Shown here piece after piece: positions 48,586 through 60,600 of a stretch of 64,000 bases of DNA. How positions within the stretch are numbered: the stretch's first letter is position 1; every line of letters begins with the position of its first letter. The translations under genes were made by a program, and so were the position numbers. The DNA is from Cunninghamia lanceolata (lineage: Eukaryota; Streptophyta; Pinopsida; Cupressales; Cupressaceae). A model generated the notes under the pieces. The model did not search any database and was not told where the DNA came from. It saw only the letters and a program-made list of their open reading frames with translations. Location: assembly GCA_027924645.1 (NCBI GenBank), contig BSBN01000445.1, positions 8,787,001 through 8,851,000 of the forward strand, given 5' to 3'.

Positions 48586-50955
48586 CTAAACCCTTCTGTC
48601 GCCTTCCCACAATGAGCTAAAAACAACAAAAAGATCAATCTCATGGCTGCAAAAATCTGAAATAATCTCTTGAAAATCTGATTTCAGTAATTTTATACTA
48701 GGACAGCCACAACAAAACTGAAATCTTATGAATACAAGAAGAAATTTAGGCCATCTACAACCAAAATATATCAAAGTCATGACCAAAATTTCTCTCCAAT
48801 CCATCATTATGTATGTAAATGAACATGTATGATGGTTGATTGGATGAAGGACAGCAGCTTCATGGCAGAACTTTGACTCCAAAATCATCCATGAATCAAT
48901 CTTACCAACACCACTATCCTCCACAGAACCCTGAGGAGAAACTCTATTATGAAAGTATGCCATTATTGCACTTAACTCATTGGATACCTTGGCTTCATGC
49001 CAAACTTCAACAACTGATGACAACTTCAAGTTGATGAAATTTTTGTACAAATTAACATCCCATGAGTACACTTCACCCGGATCCCATATCCTGTTACTGT
49101 CCTCCGTGTTACTCACATCAGATTGGTCCTCATCATTCAACATGAGGAGTGGATTATCTTGAGTTAACTCAACTTCCATCCTAAAAAAAGAGTTATCAAA
49201 TGATTGGAAGTTGTTTTCACCTCCATGTTCAGATAGATCATCATTTTGCTTCAACTCGGCATCATCATACTTAGGAGACTGTCCTAAGTCAAAACCTTCT
49301 TGGAGCAAATCAAGCTCTTCAGTCACCAGCTTAATTTTATCTACTCTAGCAACTCTATCCTACTCCCTAAATTGATGTACATCATCAAGCTGATTTTCAA
49401 CTTCTAACAGACCCACTTGGGTACTTTCTAAACAAGATGTAAGCTTAACAACTTCAGCATCTTTTCCCTTCAATGCATCACAAATACGACCAGCAAACTC
49501 AAGGACATGATCTCTATCAATAAGCAGGTCCAAATAATTTGATTTCAATGTTTCCAATGACTTCTTGACTACACACCAATCTTCAAGTGAAGATCCTTTT
49601 TCCATGCCCATTTGTCTCCTTTCAACTTGTGCCCTCCAAATGTGATCTTCAACAAACTTATGTATGCTATCCAAGTGTGTTAAAGATTGTATAACCTTAT
49701 CTTCAATAACCAACAACTAATTCTTGAAATCAAATGCTGCATCAACAATGGAGGCTGATCCAAAGCTTTCAACAAGCTTCCCATCAACATGCTCATCAAC
49801 TGACTCTTCTAAAAGGAAACTTGGTTCTTCAATTTGCAAGGGAAATGAGTCTTCTTCTTCGTCACTATGATCAAATGTTATGGCAGCATCAAATTCATCA
49901 GCAATGGCTGATTTAAAGTCTTCATCAGCATACTCTTCATCTTGGATCTTTGAGAAGACTAATTGTTCTTCACTTGTCATGGGAAATTCCCACTCATACT
50001 CGGAGCTACCATCACTAGAATGGTGGAGATGCTCTATAATAGGTGTTGTACTGAAAATTTCAGCATCATCAACTTTTTCAACCTTTGTAATTTCACCGTT
50101 TCCCATGTCCTCATCAGGACATTCTGCTACAATGCTCTCAGGCTCGCTTGCAAAGACACCTTCTAGCAATCTATTAATCATCTTCAACTCATTCTCAAAA
50201 ATAGTGGCATCTCTAGGGTCTTCATCAAATGAAAGACTTGCAAAGTCCCACATTTTTGGCTCATTAGCTTCTTCAAAGCAAAGCTCAGCTTCACTAATTT
50301 CTGTTGTAGTCTTGCCCAAATCAGCTAGCTCCTCTATGCATACCTCTTGATTTGTAACCTTGTCTTCATCATACAGAGACTCATACTCATGTCTTCCAGC
50401 TAACAAGTCTTCATCTTCTCCTTTTTTGAATTCCACATCGTTTGGAAGGGAAGAACATGTGGGGAAGGTTGTTGGTTCATCTTCTTTGTTCTTGCATTGG
50501 TGGTTAGGCTCCCAAGAATCTTTGCATAGAAAACAAAGATTTCTTCTCTTGAGTTCATTCTTACTGTTCTCTTTCTTTCTTGAAATGAGTGAGTTCTTGT
50601 TCTGTTGGCTGGAAGGTGATGTCTTGGAATAGTTATTGGCCCTTGCCATTGGAGTAGGTAACTCGGACTTCCATAAAGACATTTTCTCCTCTTCCTTCCT
50701 TGTCCTTCGAATGTATTCTATAAGACCTTTTTTGTCAGGATCCCCCTCAATTATTTCCAAGAAAGCATCCCAAGAAATTTGATGCTTAAAGTCATTTGGT
50801 AGTCCTTGGTACTCATCAATAATCTTTGTGGCCTCTTGATCATACTTCCTTCAATCTAACTCCTCTTGAACTGTTCTTTCTAATTCAACCTGACCTTGTC
50901 TAAGATAATCAACCAGGACATCTGTCTCAATTCTTCTCCTCGTGAGAGATGCCAT
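48586..50955 (-). pseudogene. Single ORF of the pol-less element: zinc knuckle, acidic and coiled-coil regions
   Basis: From the ATG at 50953-50955 one frame runs 790 codons to 48586 with three premature stops: TGA at 50851-50853, TAG at 49717-49719 and TAG at 49360-49362. There is no frameshift. Seen: a charged N-terminus, a knuckle-like CFLCKDSWEPNHQC (about residues 141-154, with Asn in place of the usual Gly), a long Asp/Glu-rich stretch, a coiled-coil-like part (49700-49360), then IWDPGEVYSWD and a hydrophobic C-terminus. No gag core, protease, reverse transcriptase or integrase is present. The W-Y-WD spacing near the C-terminus resembles that of 41224-41781. The function is unknown; RNA binding by the knuckle is inference. 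Confidence 0.82.
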
Positions 50956-51120
50956 GATCTCACATTCACTGCTCAAAATCCTTCAGCTACCAAACTCTGA
51001 ACACACATGCAAGTGCTGATCACCCATATGCAAGGCTTAAAACTTGACTCACTCTTGAAGATATGCAAGGAATGAGTTACAACCCAAACAGGCTGGCAAG
51101 ATCACCAGCTCTAATACCAT
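50956..51120 (-). promoter_or_regulatory. Leader and primer binding site of the upstream tandem copy
   Basis: The minus-strand TGGTATTAGAGC at 51108-51119 is a one-base variant of the initiator-Met site, next to the LTR at 51121. Confidence 0.8.
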
Positions 51121-51986
51121 TGTAATATGCTACCCCCCAAAAAAAAATTAGATTCATACAATATACCACAACAAGATTAGCACAAGGAATGCAACCAACT
51201 AAAACCTCCACACTTCTGATCACCAAGTCCCAAATTGGGCGAGGTGAGAGCATACCATGTGTTGTCTTACAAAATAAAGATTGTGCACAAAAACCAATAC
51301 ATTCATCTGCTAAAAGCAGGCATCTTCTTTTTCAGCAGGCATCCACTTATGCAGTGGAGATTCTCCACTTATTTAGTGGGTAGATAACAAGAAAGAAAAT
51401 ATATTTCAACCCTCCACACTGGCGGTAAACCATCTAGGGGTTATAAGTGTGTTTGCACAATAAAAAATGATTAAAAAAAAATTGATAGATTGCAACACTA
51501 CTCAGGACAAAGCTTTGGATGGTCATATTAGCATCCTTATAGACTTGGCAACCAAGAATTACCCTTGAAATCAACTATGTTAAAACCACAAGATTATATG
51601 AAGCCCTGCTGATGGAAAACAGGAAAGACACTGCTGATCAATTATATCAGACAAATCTGAGAGAAAACTCCATGCTGTACGGCGGTCCTTGCAACATTTA
51701 AACCCATATTCATGCTAAGAATAGTCACAAATATTCATCAAATCTGTTGTCCCTGAAAGATACATCTAATGCCACAAATATGCAAAGATTTTTAGATCAT
51801 AAAACCACCTTCAATGCACTCACATAAACCCACGACTGCCCACCAATTTCATGCATCAAATATAGTTATGTTTACCACTAAATACAAATCAACAAGGAAG
51901 AGATAGAAATCACAACAATTTTCACCTTGAAATCTGCCTCATACAAAGTTAGTAGACTGCTGTCACAGCAACGTTGGGAAAGCTCA
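51121..51986 (-). repeat. 5' LTR of the tandem element, truncated
   Basis: It is nearly identical to 45990-46835, then breaks off at GGGAAAGCTCA where hAT-like sequence begins. Confidence 0.85.
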
Positions 51987-53081
51987 TGTACGCATAATTC
52001 CGAAACTCGCCCAAACTCGCTAGAACTTGGCGAGTCGCAAGCCAAGCAAGACATGGCGAGTCCTGGGGATTTAGACCCGGACCCGGCCAGAAACTCGCCC
52101 AAACTCGCCAGTTTTTGAAAACTCGCCAAACTCACTGGAAACTCGCGAGTCCCGAGCCTGAAACCCGGCCAGCGCAGGCATGACGGAAAAGTGAAAAAAA
52201 AACATAAAAACTCATTGTAAAAGTTGATTTTCTTTTTACTTATATTGCCTCTATTACACTAAAAGTAATTTCATCTCATTTTGTTGGCAAAATAGGAGGA
52301 GAAAAGAGAGTTGTGTGGAAAAATAAGAGTGCATTGTAGGGCAAATAGCAAGGAGGTAGAATGAAAAATCCATCATTAAATTGCATTGGAGCAGCTTCCT
52401 ACTTAGAGTTGGTGCATTGAGAGCTCTCTACCAGCGATTGGAAGGATTTTGCATTTCATTTCAAGTTTCATTAGAGAGGTAAGCTTGATTTTGTTTATTT
52501 TTTTTGTATTTTTTAGCAAAAATTGCATTGTTTTGTAAACTTTCAAAAAAAATTCGGAACAAAGTTACAAACCCTACTTATTTTGTTTGAAGTTTGAACA
52601 TTTAATAAATTAAAAAACCCTACCTTTTGTTTTGGAACAATCAACAAACCCTACATATTTTTGAAACAAACCCTGCATTTTTTCTTTGCATTAGTTTAAT
52701 AATTATAAATGAATTAACAAATTTTCATTTTTTTTCTATTTATGTGTTATTGCAGCAGCCTTGATTTCGAGTTCAAATTGTATTTTCCACAATGTCTAAC
52801 TCTTCAAACCCATTTCGAAAGGACCCAGCTTGGAAACATGCTGAAAATTTTCCAAGGCAAAAAAAAAAGGACAGACAACATGTTTCTATTGCAAAACAAT
52901 TTTTCATAGAGGCATTAATAGATTGAAATACCATCTTGCACGCATACCCATCCATGATGCTTTGGGATGCAAAGAAGCACCTATTGAGGTTGTTCGTGAG
53001 GTACAAGTACAATTAGAAACATTTGAAATGAAAAAAAAAAGTGAAAAAGAGGCAAAGGGAGGAGTTAGCGTGCATTGGTGG
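51987..53081 (+). mobile_element. hAT-like transposon, 5' part
   Basis: It begins with about 170 bp full of ACTCGCC/GGCGAGT words and ACTCGCGAGT palindromes, which look like subterminal transposase-binding repeats. A 5' untranslated region with a plausible intron (donor GTAAGC at 52479, acceptor TTGCAG at about 52755) and the start of a BED-finger transposase follow. It interrupts an LTR on its left and is cut at 53082 by another LTR, so only one end is seen. Confidence 0.65.
52792..53070 (+). pseudogene. hAT transposase N-terminus (BED zinc finger), frameshifted
   Basis: From ATG 52792 it encodes NPFRKDPAWKHAENFPRQKKK. After a run of ten A (about 52861-52870) the frame shifts and continues TTCFYCKTIFHRGINRLKYHLA, the BED finger with its C-x2-C pair and downstream His. 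DPAW...C-x2-C...KYHLA is the usual start of plant hAT transposases, where the finger binds transposon ends. The rest of the gene, including the catalytic and dimerisation parts, is removed by the LTR at 53082. Confidence 0.8.
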
Positions 53082-53824
53082 TGTTGGGTTTTTTCCCAAA
53101 CTGGATGCTTCCCAATTATCCCTACAAGGTAGCCATCAATGATCAACAGAATTTCTAGGCCAGAGGCCAACAGTACAGGAGATTGACTCTATAAATATCT
53201 CCTCTCCTTCTTCAGGCTCTGCAAAACCAAGGGGGGTATTCCCTATTCAACATACGTGAAATATGCACATGAACTTATTGGGATGTTGACACAAAGCAAA
53301 TAAATCCTCTCTTATATAGACCAAAACTGTGAAATAAGTGCAAAGGGGCTAGCTTTGGGCCTATGCTCAGTTGTGAGACAGAGGATTTTAGTCCTAAAAC
53401 TACTTCTAATGTCCTAAAGGTTTATACTTGGAGTTTGGATTTGTATTTTGTATTTGGATGCAAGACTGGGACCTTGGGTTGTAACCTCAATACAAGACCA
53501 GACTGGTGCCTATATCTGGGCTCAGAGTCAATAGACATACATATGTGAATGATTACCATAAACTTGAATCAATAACTGGGTTTCAAGGAGAAATTTTTAG
53601 TGTTTGCCTTACAGATACTTCCCAAGACTGAGTATTTAATCATTCATACTTAATGATATCCCTGTTACAGCATACTTTTCCCAATGCTTAACCTAAAACA
53701 TTTAATTTGTTCTTTGAACAAAAATAAGAGATTAGACATTCAACACAGAGAACCCATGTTCTAGAATCCCAAATAACCCTTAGCTATTTAGATTCAAAAG
53801 AAAAGATGCCCACAACTTGGAGAC

Positions 53825-55342
53825 TGTAATGTCCCTTATAAGAAGATCCTTATTTTCCACCTTGCACACGAGAATTACTTGGCTTGATTTAACTCCACAC
53901 TTAGATTCAGATCTCTATATATATATGTAATTCCACTCCTTTCTTGTTAGGCTCCAATATATCTATATAATGAGGTTGTATATTTCCTTCTTTCTTTCTT
54001 AGCTAAATATATATAAAAAAAATCAGAAAATGTTCTTCTTAAATAAATATTCTTTATAAATCAGAATACTCCACATATACATAAAGATCTATGCCTTTGG
54101 TGACTTCCTCTTTGTACACTTGCTGTGTATGTAAATCTGTATAATATCTTCTTAATGGTATCCACTGTTATATATGTATATAAGTCAGAATTGTCCTCTT
54201 TTTCTATCAGATATAGATCTCCTATTTCTTCCAATCTGCTTATATAATGTTTTCTTGCTTATTGTTATACTCAGAAAATTCTTTATTCTTTCTCTTTCAT
54301 GCTCCTTATGCTGTTGTAATGTCTTGCTGTATATTCCGTGTATGTTTCTCCCTATCTCAGAAAATCTCCCCACTTATACTATATTATTTCCCCAAGAGAG
54401 GTATCTCTTGAGAGGGGATGACTTTTGGGAGGATAGTTGTATTCCTTCATTACTATGTTTTGTTTACTCATAAGTGTTTTCTGTATAAACACATCCTCTT
54501 GAAACATGTAGTTGACCACTTTATAGGAGGACGCTAATAAGAAAAGGTTTATTTTATATTTCTAATATGGGATCGCATGATTTCGAAAGTTTGTCTTAGT
54601 AATATACCTTTGCCTTCATATGAGGAACCTATTATCAATCGTTGTCTTCATTATTATACTCACGCATTACTAATTACAAATTTTGTCACAAACTATAGTC
54701 TACAGTTTCGCTGCCATAATAAAACCCGTCAGCCTTTTATTCTTGAAATACCTTTGTATTATATGCAGCCAACGATTGCTGCCTATAATATTGTATTACC
54801 CCCGATTTCTTATGAAATCACCCCCCCTATTTTATTACACTTCTTTATTGTTAATAGCATATATTCGCTGCCCCTTGACTTATATAAAGTCATTCCCAAT
54901 AAGTATGTTTATTTATATTTTAGTTTTATAATAATATTTAATAATATTTAATTTATATTTATTATTTATAATAATAATATTTATTTTATATTATTATTAA
55001 TTATAATTTATATTAGTATATAATAATAATATTTAATATTAATAATCATATATTTCTATTGATATTTATAATTATATTTATTAATATTATTTATATTGGT
55101 TATTTGCATTTAATAATATATTTAAATAAATATATTATATATTAATTATTTTAGTTTACAATATTTGATTTATAAACTTGATTTAGAAGATATAAGATTC
55201 ATATAATATTTAATTTATTATTTAATGTAAATATATTTCGTTTATAATAATTGATATAGATTTTAATGTCATTCATATCTTTAATTTGAATAAATAATAC
55301 ATAATCGATTCGATTATAAATTAGCGATATGCGGACATGACA
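53825..55342 (+). repeat. Solo LTR, AT-rich
   Basis: It runs from TGTAATGTCCCTTATAAG to GCGGACATGACA, with the duplication GAGAC at 53820-53824 and 55343-55347. The last 500 bp are almost wholly A and T. It splits a larger LTR whose halves match 26670 and 26690 continuously. Orientation is uncertain, since both ends are mutually inverted. Confidence 0.9.
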
Positions 55343-56189
55343 GAGACAAACAACTAAAAACATGCAACAATGCATTTCTCATATAGAAACAACATGAAAC
55401 CAGTAAACTATGCATAAAACATTCAATATATGATTCATAAACTCACAAGACACCAAAACAGAGCCACCAGCAAAACTGTATCTTATTACTCCACCAAAAT
55501 TTGTCCAGTTTTCAACAACCTCTAAAATGAGTGACACAGTCCTCTTATATATCAAGAACGTACACTTAGCATTAATTACACTGTCATTTCAAAATTCCGC
55601 TAGATACAATAAACCATCAGAATGGGACCTAAAACATTCAATGCTCCAGGCAGAAAAGGAAGGAAGAACAGGTGAATTCGGGAAGTGTGCCGCCGCCTAA
55701 AGATTTTTGCCTTAAAAATGTTACTTGGCCTGTCAATCCATCAACCCATACCTTTGCACTTCTTCCATTAATGGCCAACCTACCCATTTTGAAATCCAGC
55801 AGTGGTTCGCGTGTTCTTGAAGTTTTTTTTCCGCCTGGAGAAGATGCAGCGAACACACAGAAATTCCTCCTTTGAACATTCAAAACAAGGCCGTTGATTT
55901 CCTTATTCCCGTTGAGATATGCGGCTCCAAATCGCTCTAAAAATCCATCGGCCAATAGAATCATGCCACACAGGCGGCTTTTCCCATTTCACTTTTCTCA
56001 TCACAGCATACATTTTATCTTTTCGCCCTTTTCTACCTTCAAATCTTTGTATATGCAAAAGCATATCATGCAACTGACTTGGACACGTGGCAGCATTTGA
56101 TTTATCCTCTATCACTAAATATTTGCTTCTTTGTCAGCCGTCGGAAAGACCCTGGAAGTGTCTGCCGACGGTCGCTGTCCTGCCGACGA

Positions 56190-57000
56190 ACCATTGTATC
56201 CACTTTGCTTATGTGGTTGTATATGTGATTGTATATACATACAATCACCAACATACGAGGCGGACCCCAAATCTTTTGTAAAACAAATTCAAATTCACCA
56301 TCGGGTCCAGCTTGCATCTAATACCCTTTTGTATATCGCATTGTATGTTATACATACAATGTGCAACACATACAAGGCGCGAACCCCAAATCACCATGAA
56401 TCAATTTGAAATTGCATTTAGGTCCGGCTTGTATCTCTCCCTTGTACATATTTTCTTGTATATTGCATATACAAATGCAATAGACAACCCGCGGATTCCA
56501 TCACTTTTATCAATCAGATTAGAATAACCTTTGAAATCCAGCTTGTAGCTACCTCATTGTATCTCCCATTGTATATTGCACATACAATGTGCAACATACA
56601 ACCATGCGGGCCCACCATGCTTTTGAAGACTGTTGACTTTGCTTGCTCCTGCCTTGTACATTTCTTTGTATGTACCCGTTGTATGTTAGATTGTATATTG
56701 GGAACATACAATCCCAATATACAACCACGGACTTCACCTGCTTCACAAATGCTGTTAATTTCCTTGCCGCGTCCGCTTTGTATATCCTCCCTTGTATCCT
56801 TGCCTTGTATATCGCATATACAACTACAGATATACAAGCAAAACATTCATACAATCGGACTTCTGCCTTTATCAACTAGAAAGTATATTCATTTCGGGTC
56901 CGAGCTTTGCATCTCAGGATTGCATATTCCCTTGTATGTTCGATTGCATATGCAAACATACAATCGAACATATATACAATTGGTGGACCCCACCCCTAAG
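56190..57000. repeat. Tandem array of TATA-rich palindromes
   Basis: About six units of 110-130 bp each hold a palindrome such as TTGTATATCGCATATACAA or ATTGTATATTGGGAACATACAAT, followed by a GGACCCCA-like spacer. The long plus- and minus-strand frames here are not conserved proteins. Confidence 0.8.
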
Positions 57001-57485
57001 TTCTTGCCTTGCATGTATCTTTGTATTTTTATTGGTCATCGGAGAGAGTTTGGACTTGGTCACCGACAGACAAAGCTTTGCCGATATGCATTTTGTAACT
57101 TTATCCTTGTATATGCATCGGCCATTGGAAGGACCCCTTGCTTGGCTGCTGATAGGCAAGGTCTCGGTGATGATACTTTGGATGTTCATTTGCATCTCTA
57201 TCGGCCCATCAGCGGGAACATGAATTGGGCCGCCGATGCACTGTGTCACACCAATATGACTTTTGTGACGGGAAAAGGAGGTAATACAAGGCAAAGGGGG
57301 CCAGTCAACCTACGAGTGCTAAGGCATGAAAATACAACTTAAATGACCAGGAACCCACAACAGGGGGTCAACGACAAAATAGAAGATACAATGCAGGAGA
57401 TCGAGGGAATTAGAAATTTGAGGGTTTAAGTAAAAGAGCAATAGATTTTCAAGCTCAAAACCCTAACCCTAGGTGGGCACCATAA

Positions 57486-57648
57486 TTGGCTCCGACTGGG
57501 GACGTGCAGGCGCAAGGCTGCAGCGAGAACTAGACCACTCCGGGACAGACCAGGCAAAATGCAAAACGCAAAACACCACCGACCATACAAGGCATGTACA
57601 GACTATTCACACCTAATTTACAATTTGCACACAAGATACTCATTCATG
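57486..57648 (-). mobile_element. 3' internal end of the Tat/Athila-like Gypsy
   Basis: On the minus strand this joins to 62681 across the solo LTR 57654-62675, supplying the last residues and stop of pol (near 57645). It ends in CCCCAGTCGGAGCCAA next to the LTR; the reverse complement resembles a Gypsy primer binding site, so the orientation of this boundary is not fully settled. Confidence 0.55.
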
Positions 57649-57653
57649 AGAAG

Positions 57654-60600
57654 TGTTGGTGCCTGAATTGACTGTCAGTTAATTTAGCGATTTTTCATGC
57701 AAGCACCTTCCCAAAAGATCCAAAAAAAGTTTAAGTTTTGGGACCCCTCAGTGTTTTTCAGCATTTGCATCTTAGTTCTTGAGGAGGTGGTCTTCATGTT
57801 TTGTCCATCGGCAAGAGGTCGCTTGTGTCTTGGCGATCGTATTAAGTAGATGGTGTTCTTTTTGTATATCGCCATGACTTTGTGCTATCGGCAAAGGAGT
57901 TTCATGTTGGGCCGACAGTTGATAGTCTGGCCGATGGGGATTTGGAGCAGTCATCGACGTGAGTAGTATTGTCGGCCGAGCAGTTTTTTGTGGCGCCGAT
58001 AGACAAGTGTCTTGCCGATAGAGTATTGTTTTTGAGGTTTGAACCTCGCTGGCGAACCTCAGTGTGGAACCTCGCCATTGAACCATCGGATTGAACCAGT
58101 TCATCGGTTCAATGGGTTACATTTGTGTTGCCGACAGAGAAGGTATCGGCGTTGAACTATCAGGTTGAACCTCTCATTTGAACCTAGCCGTTGAACCAAT
58201 GGTTCAACCCGACAGATGGAGAGTCTTGCCAAAGGAGAAGTGGGTGCTAGGTACTCATCAGTGTGAGAGTGACGAGGTCTGGCCGATGGAAGGCTCATCG
58301 GCGAGACTATTGTGATCGGCAAAAGAGCTTTTTGTTGCTCCGATGGTCTTTGTCTCGGCGACAAGGGGTGTGGAGCTGGTATCGGGGTTGTTAGTGCCTG
58401 AATTGACTGGCAGTTTTTGAGCAATTTTCATGCAGGCACTTTCCCTAAGTATCCAAAAAATGTTCTAAATGTTGGACCTCCTCAGCATTTTTCAGCTGCA
58501 GCATCATATTTTCCTGAGGAGGAGGTCATCATCATCATATTTCCTTCGATGGTGGTCAGCATCATCATGTTTTCTGTCGACCGGTTTTCTCATCAGGATC
58601 ATCATGTTTCATTATCGGGTGATGTTTAGATATCATCCTGATCCTACTGATGAGCTACAGTGTGCCCTGATCTGCTTGCGGGGGTGATCTTTCAAGTATC
58701 CGGTGATCGTCCAATTATCACCTTGCCCTTACATGATGATGATGTCACCCCGATCTTCTGAAGGGGTTATTCTCTGAGTTGTTCGACCTGACTTGTTTTT
58801 TCTTAAGGGTCGTCATCATCATCATCATATTTCCAGTTATCACCGTGTTGCTTGCGGGGGTCATCATATTTTCTGCCTGCATGATATTTCGCCGAGGTGA
58901 TATTTTTATCATCGGGTGATCTTGGTTATGATCATCCTGATGATGTTGTTGAAGAGTTCTAAGTGTGACCCGATATTCACTGGGGTCATCATATTTTGAA
59001 CGTCAGGATGATCTTAGTCAATATCATCCTGATGTTGTTGTATCACTTCATGTTCGTTGTTTTTTCATCCTGATGATGCTGACGTCATTCTTATGTCAGG
59101 GTGATATCTATTTCTCTGCCTATCTGCATCATGATATTTCCGAAGGAGGGGGTGATATTTTCATTTTTGAATATCACCCGGATGTATGTTTGTTCCAGCG
59201 TCATGATGATGCTGATATCAAGGAGATATCCTCCTGCCGGCTTCGTGCATTATCTAGTGGGGGGTGATCTTTTCAAGCATCATCATATTCATCTATCGCC
59301 CCGATCTTATAGTGGAGCTACAGTGCAACCTAATATTTGTGCATCAGGATGATATTTCCAAATATCCGGTTATCTTCCGAATATCATCCTGATGTGGATA
59401 TGATGATGACGTCATCAAGGTCCGGGGGGGGTCATATTTCTAACACTGATCATCTTGTGGAGATCTCCCGATATTTGCAAATATGATGATGACGTCATCC
59501 GGATATGAGGAGGTGCGCAGTGGGCGGATATGATGATGACGTCAGCAGGATATGATGATGACGTCATCAGGATGTTCATCGGCCAGACTTTTGGTATAGG
59601 CTCAGCAGGAGGATGTTCCTCCGATGGATCAGGTTGTGCCGATGAAGGCGATTATCATGCAGGTGATATTGCAATATGATGCTGACGTCAGGGTGATATT
59701 TCAAGCGACAGGATATCATGCTGCTGGAGGATGATGATGATGAAGTCTTATACTAGTGTCGTCAGGAGCAAAAGCACCGACATTATATATGCTCATGACC
59801 TAGTATATAAAGTGTTAAAGAGGTTGCTGCGGGATGCATGTGGGATAATTGATATCCTGCATATTTTCAAATATCATGATGATGAATCTGGGCGGGAAAT
59901 GGTTGCGATGCAGAATTGACGTTTTCCCGAGGCCGCGGGTTGGTGCGTCTTTAATGGCGAAGGTTGCAGAGGTATGGGCGGATCTGGTACCCGATTGAGG
60001 GTGTACATCAACGGACAGTGTCGTAGGGCTCGAGGTTTCTTCCTGTCTCCTCCCCTACCTGCTGCATTCATGTTTGAGCGCCAATCTGGTAGTGCGTTGA
60101 GTGCCATTTTTCTGAAACTGTATATCTGGCGGGATTTTTGGTCAACCATGTAATTAATTGCTGTGGTACACTACCTGGCTGTTATAAGCAGGAAGTGTTA
60201 CTCATTTGTGGTTGTTGAAAGTTGGACATTTTGGCTCTGTAATAAGATACAACTGGTTTTGGTTGCTCTGTGCAGCAAAACTTGTGAGTTTATGTATCTC
60301 CTGTTGTACGATTTGGCATGAATCCACTGATTTCATGGTTAATCTTATATGAGAAATGCTATCTTAGCATGTGTTTTGTTAATTCTGTCTCCAGTATTGC
60401 ATGTATTCTTCTTCTGAATCTGGATATTTGGGTAGTGTTTAGATTCTAGAGCATAGAATTCCTATGTTGAATGTCTGATCTTTTAACTTCTGCTCAAGGG
60501 GTAGATTAAACTGTTTTCAGGTTAAACATTGGGAAGAGTATACTGCAGTAGGGATGCCATAAGTAGAGATAACTTAACACTCTGTATTGGGAGATATCTG

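Larger units (their letters stand above)
53082..57485 (-). repeat. 3' LTR of the Tat/Athila-like Gypsy element (with nested solo LTR)
   Basis: It starts TGTTGGGTTTTTTCCC at the left like the solo LTR at 25943. On the minus strand it begins about 57485 with TATGGTGCCC, a decayed form of the TGTTGGTGCC seen at 57654. It contains a minus-strand TATA-like sequence near 55545, a palindromic tandem array (56190-57000) and CATCGG words (57030-57250). Without the nested 53825-55342 it is about 2.9 kb. It lies downstream of the integrase reading on the minus strand. Boundary and orientation are inferred. Confidence 0.65.

Noticed and set aside
56514..57342. Long overlapping frames on both strands (up to 261 codons)
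   Set aside because: They lie in the palindromic tandem array and CATCGG module of an LTR; translations are low-complexity and unlike any family.
57487..57501. A plus-strand primer binding site (TGGCTCCGACTGGGG)
   Set aside because: Homology, TATA orientation and the adjoining integrase all put the neighbouring LTR on the minus strand, so it was not called as a primer site; the similarity is noted as unresolved.
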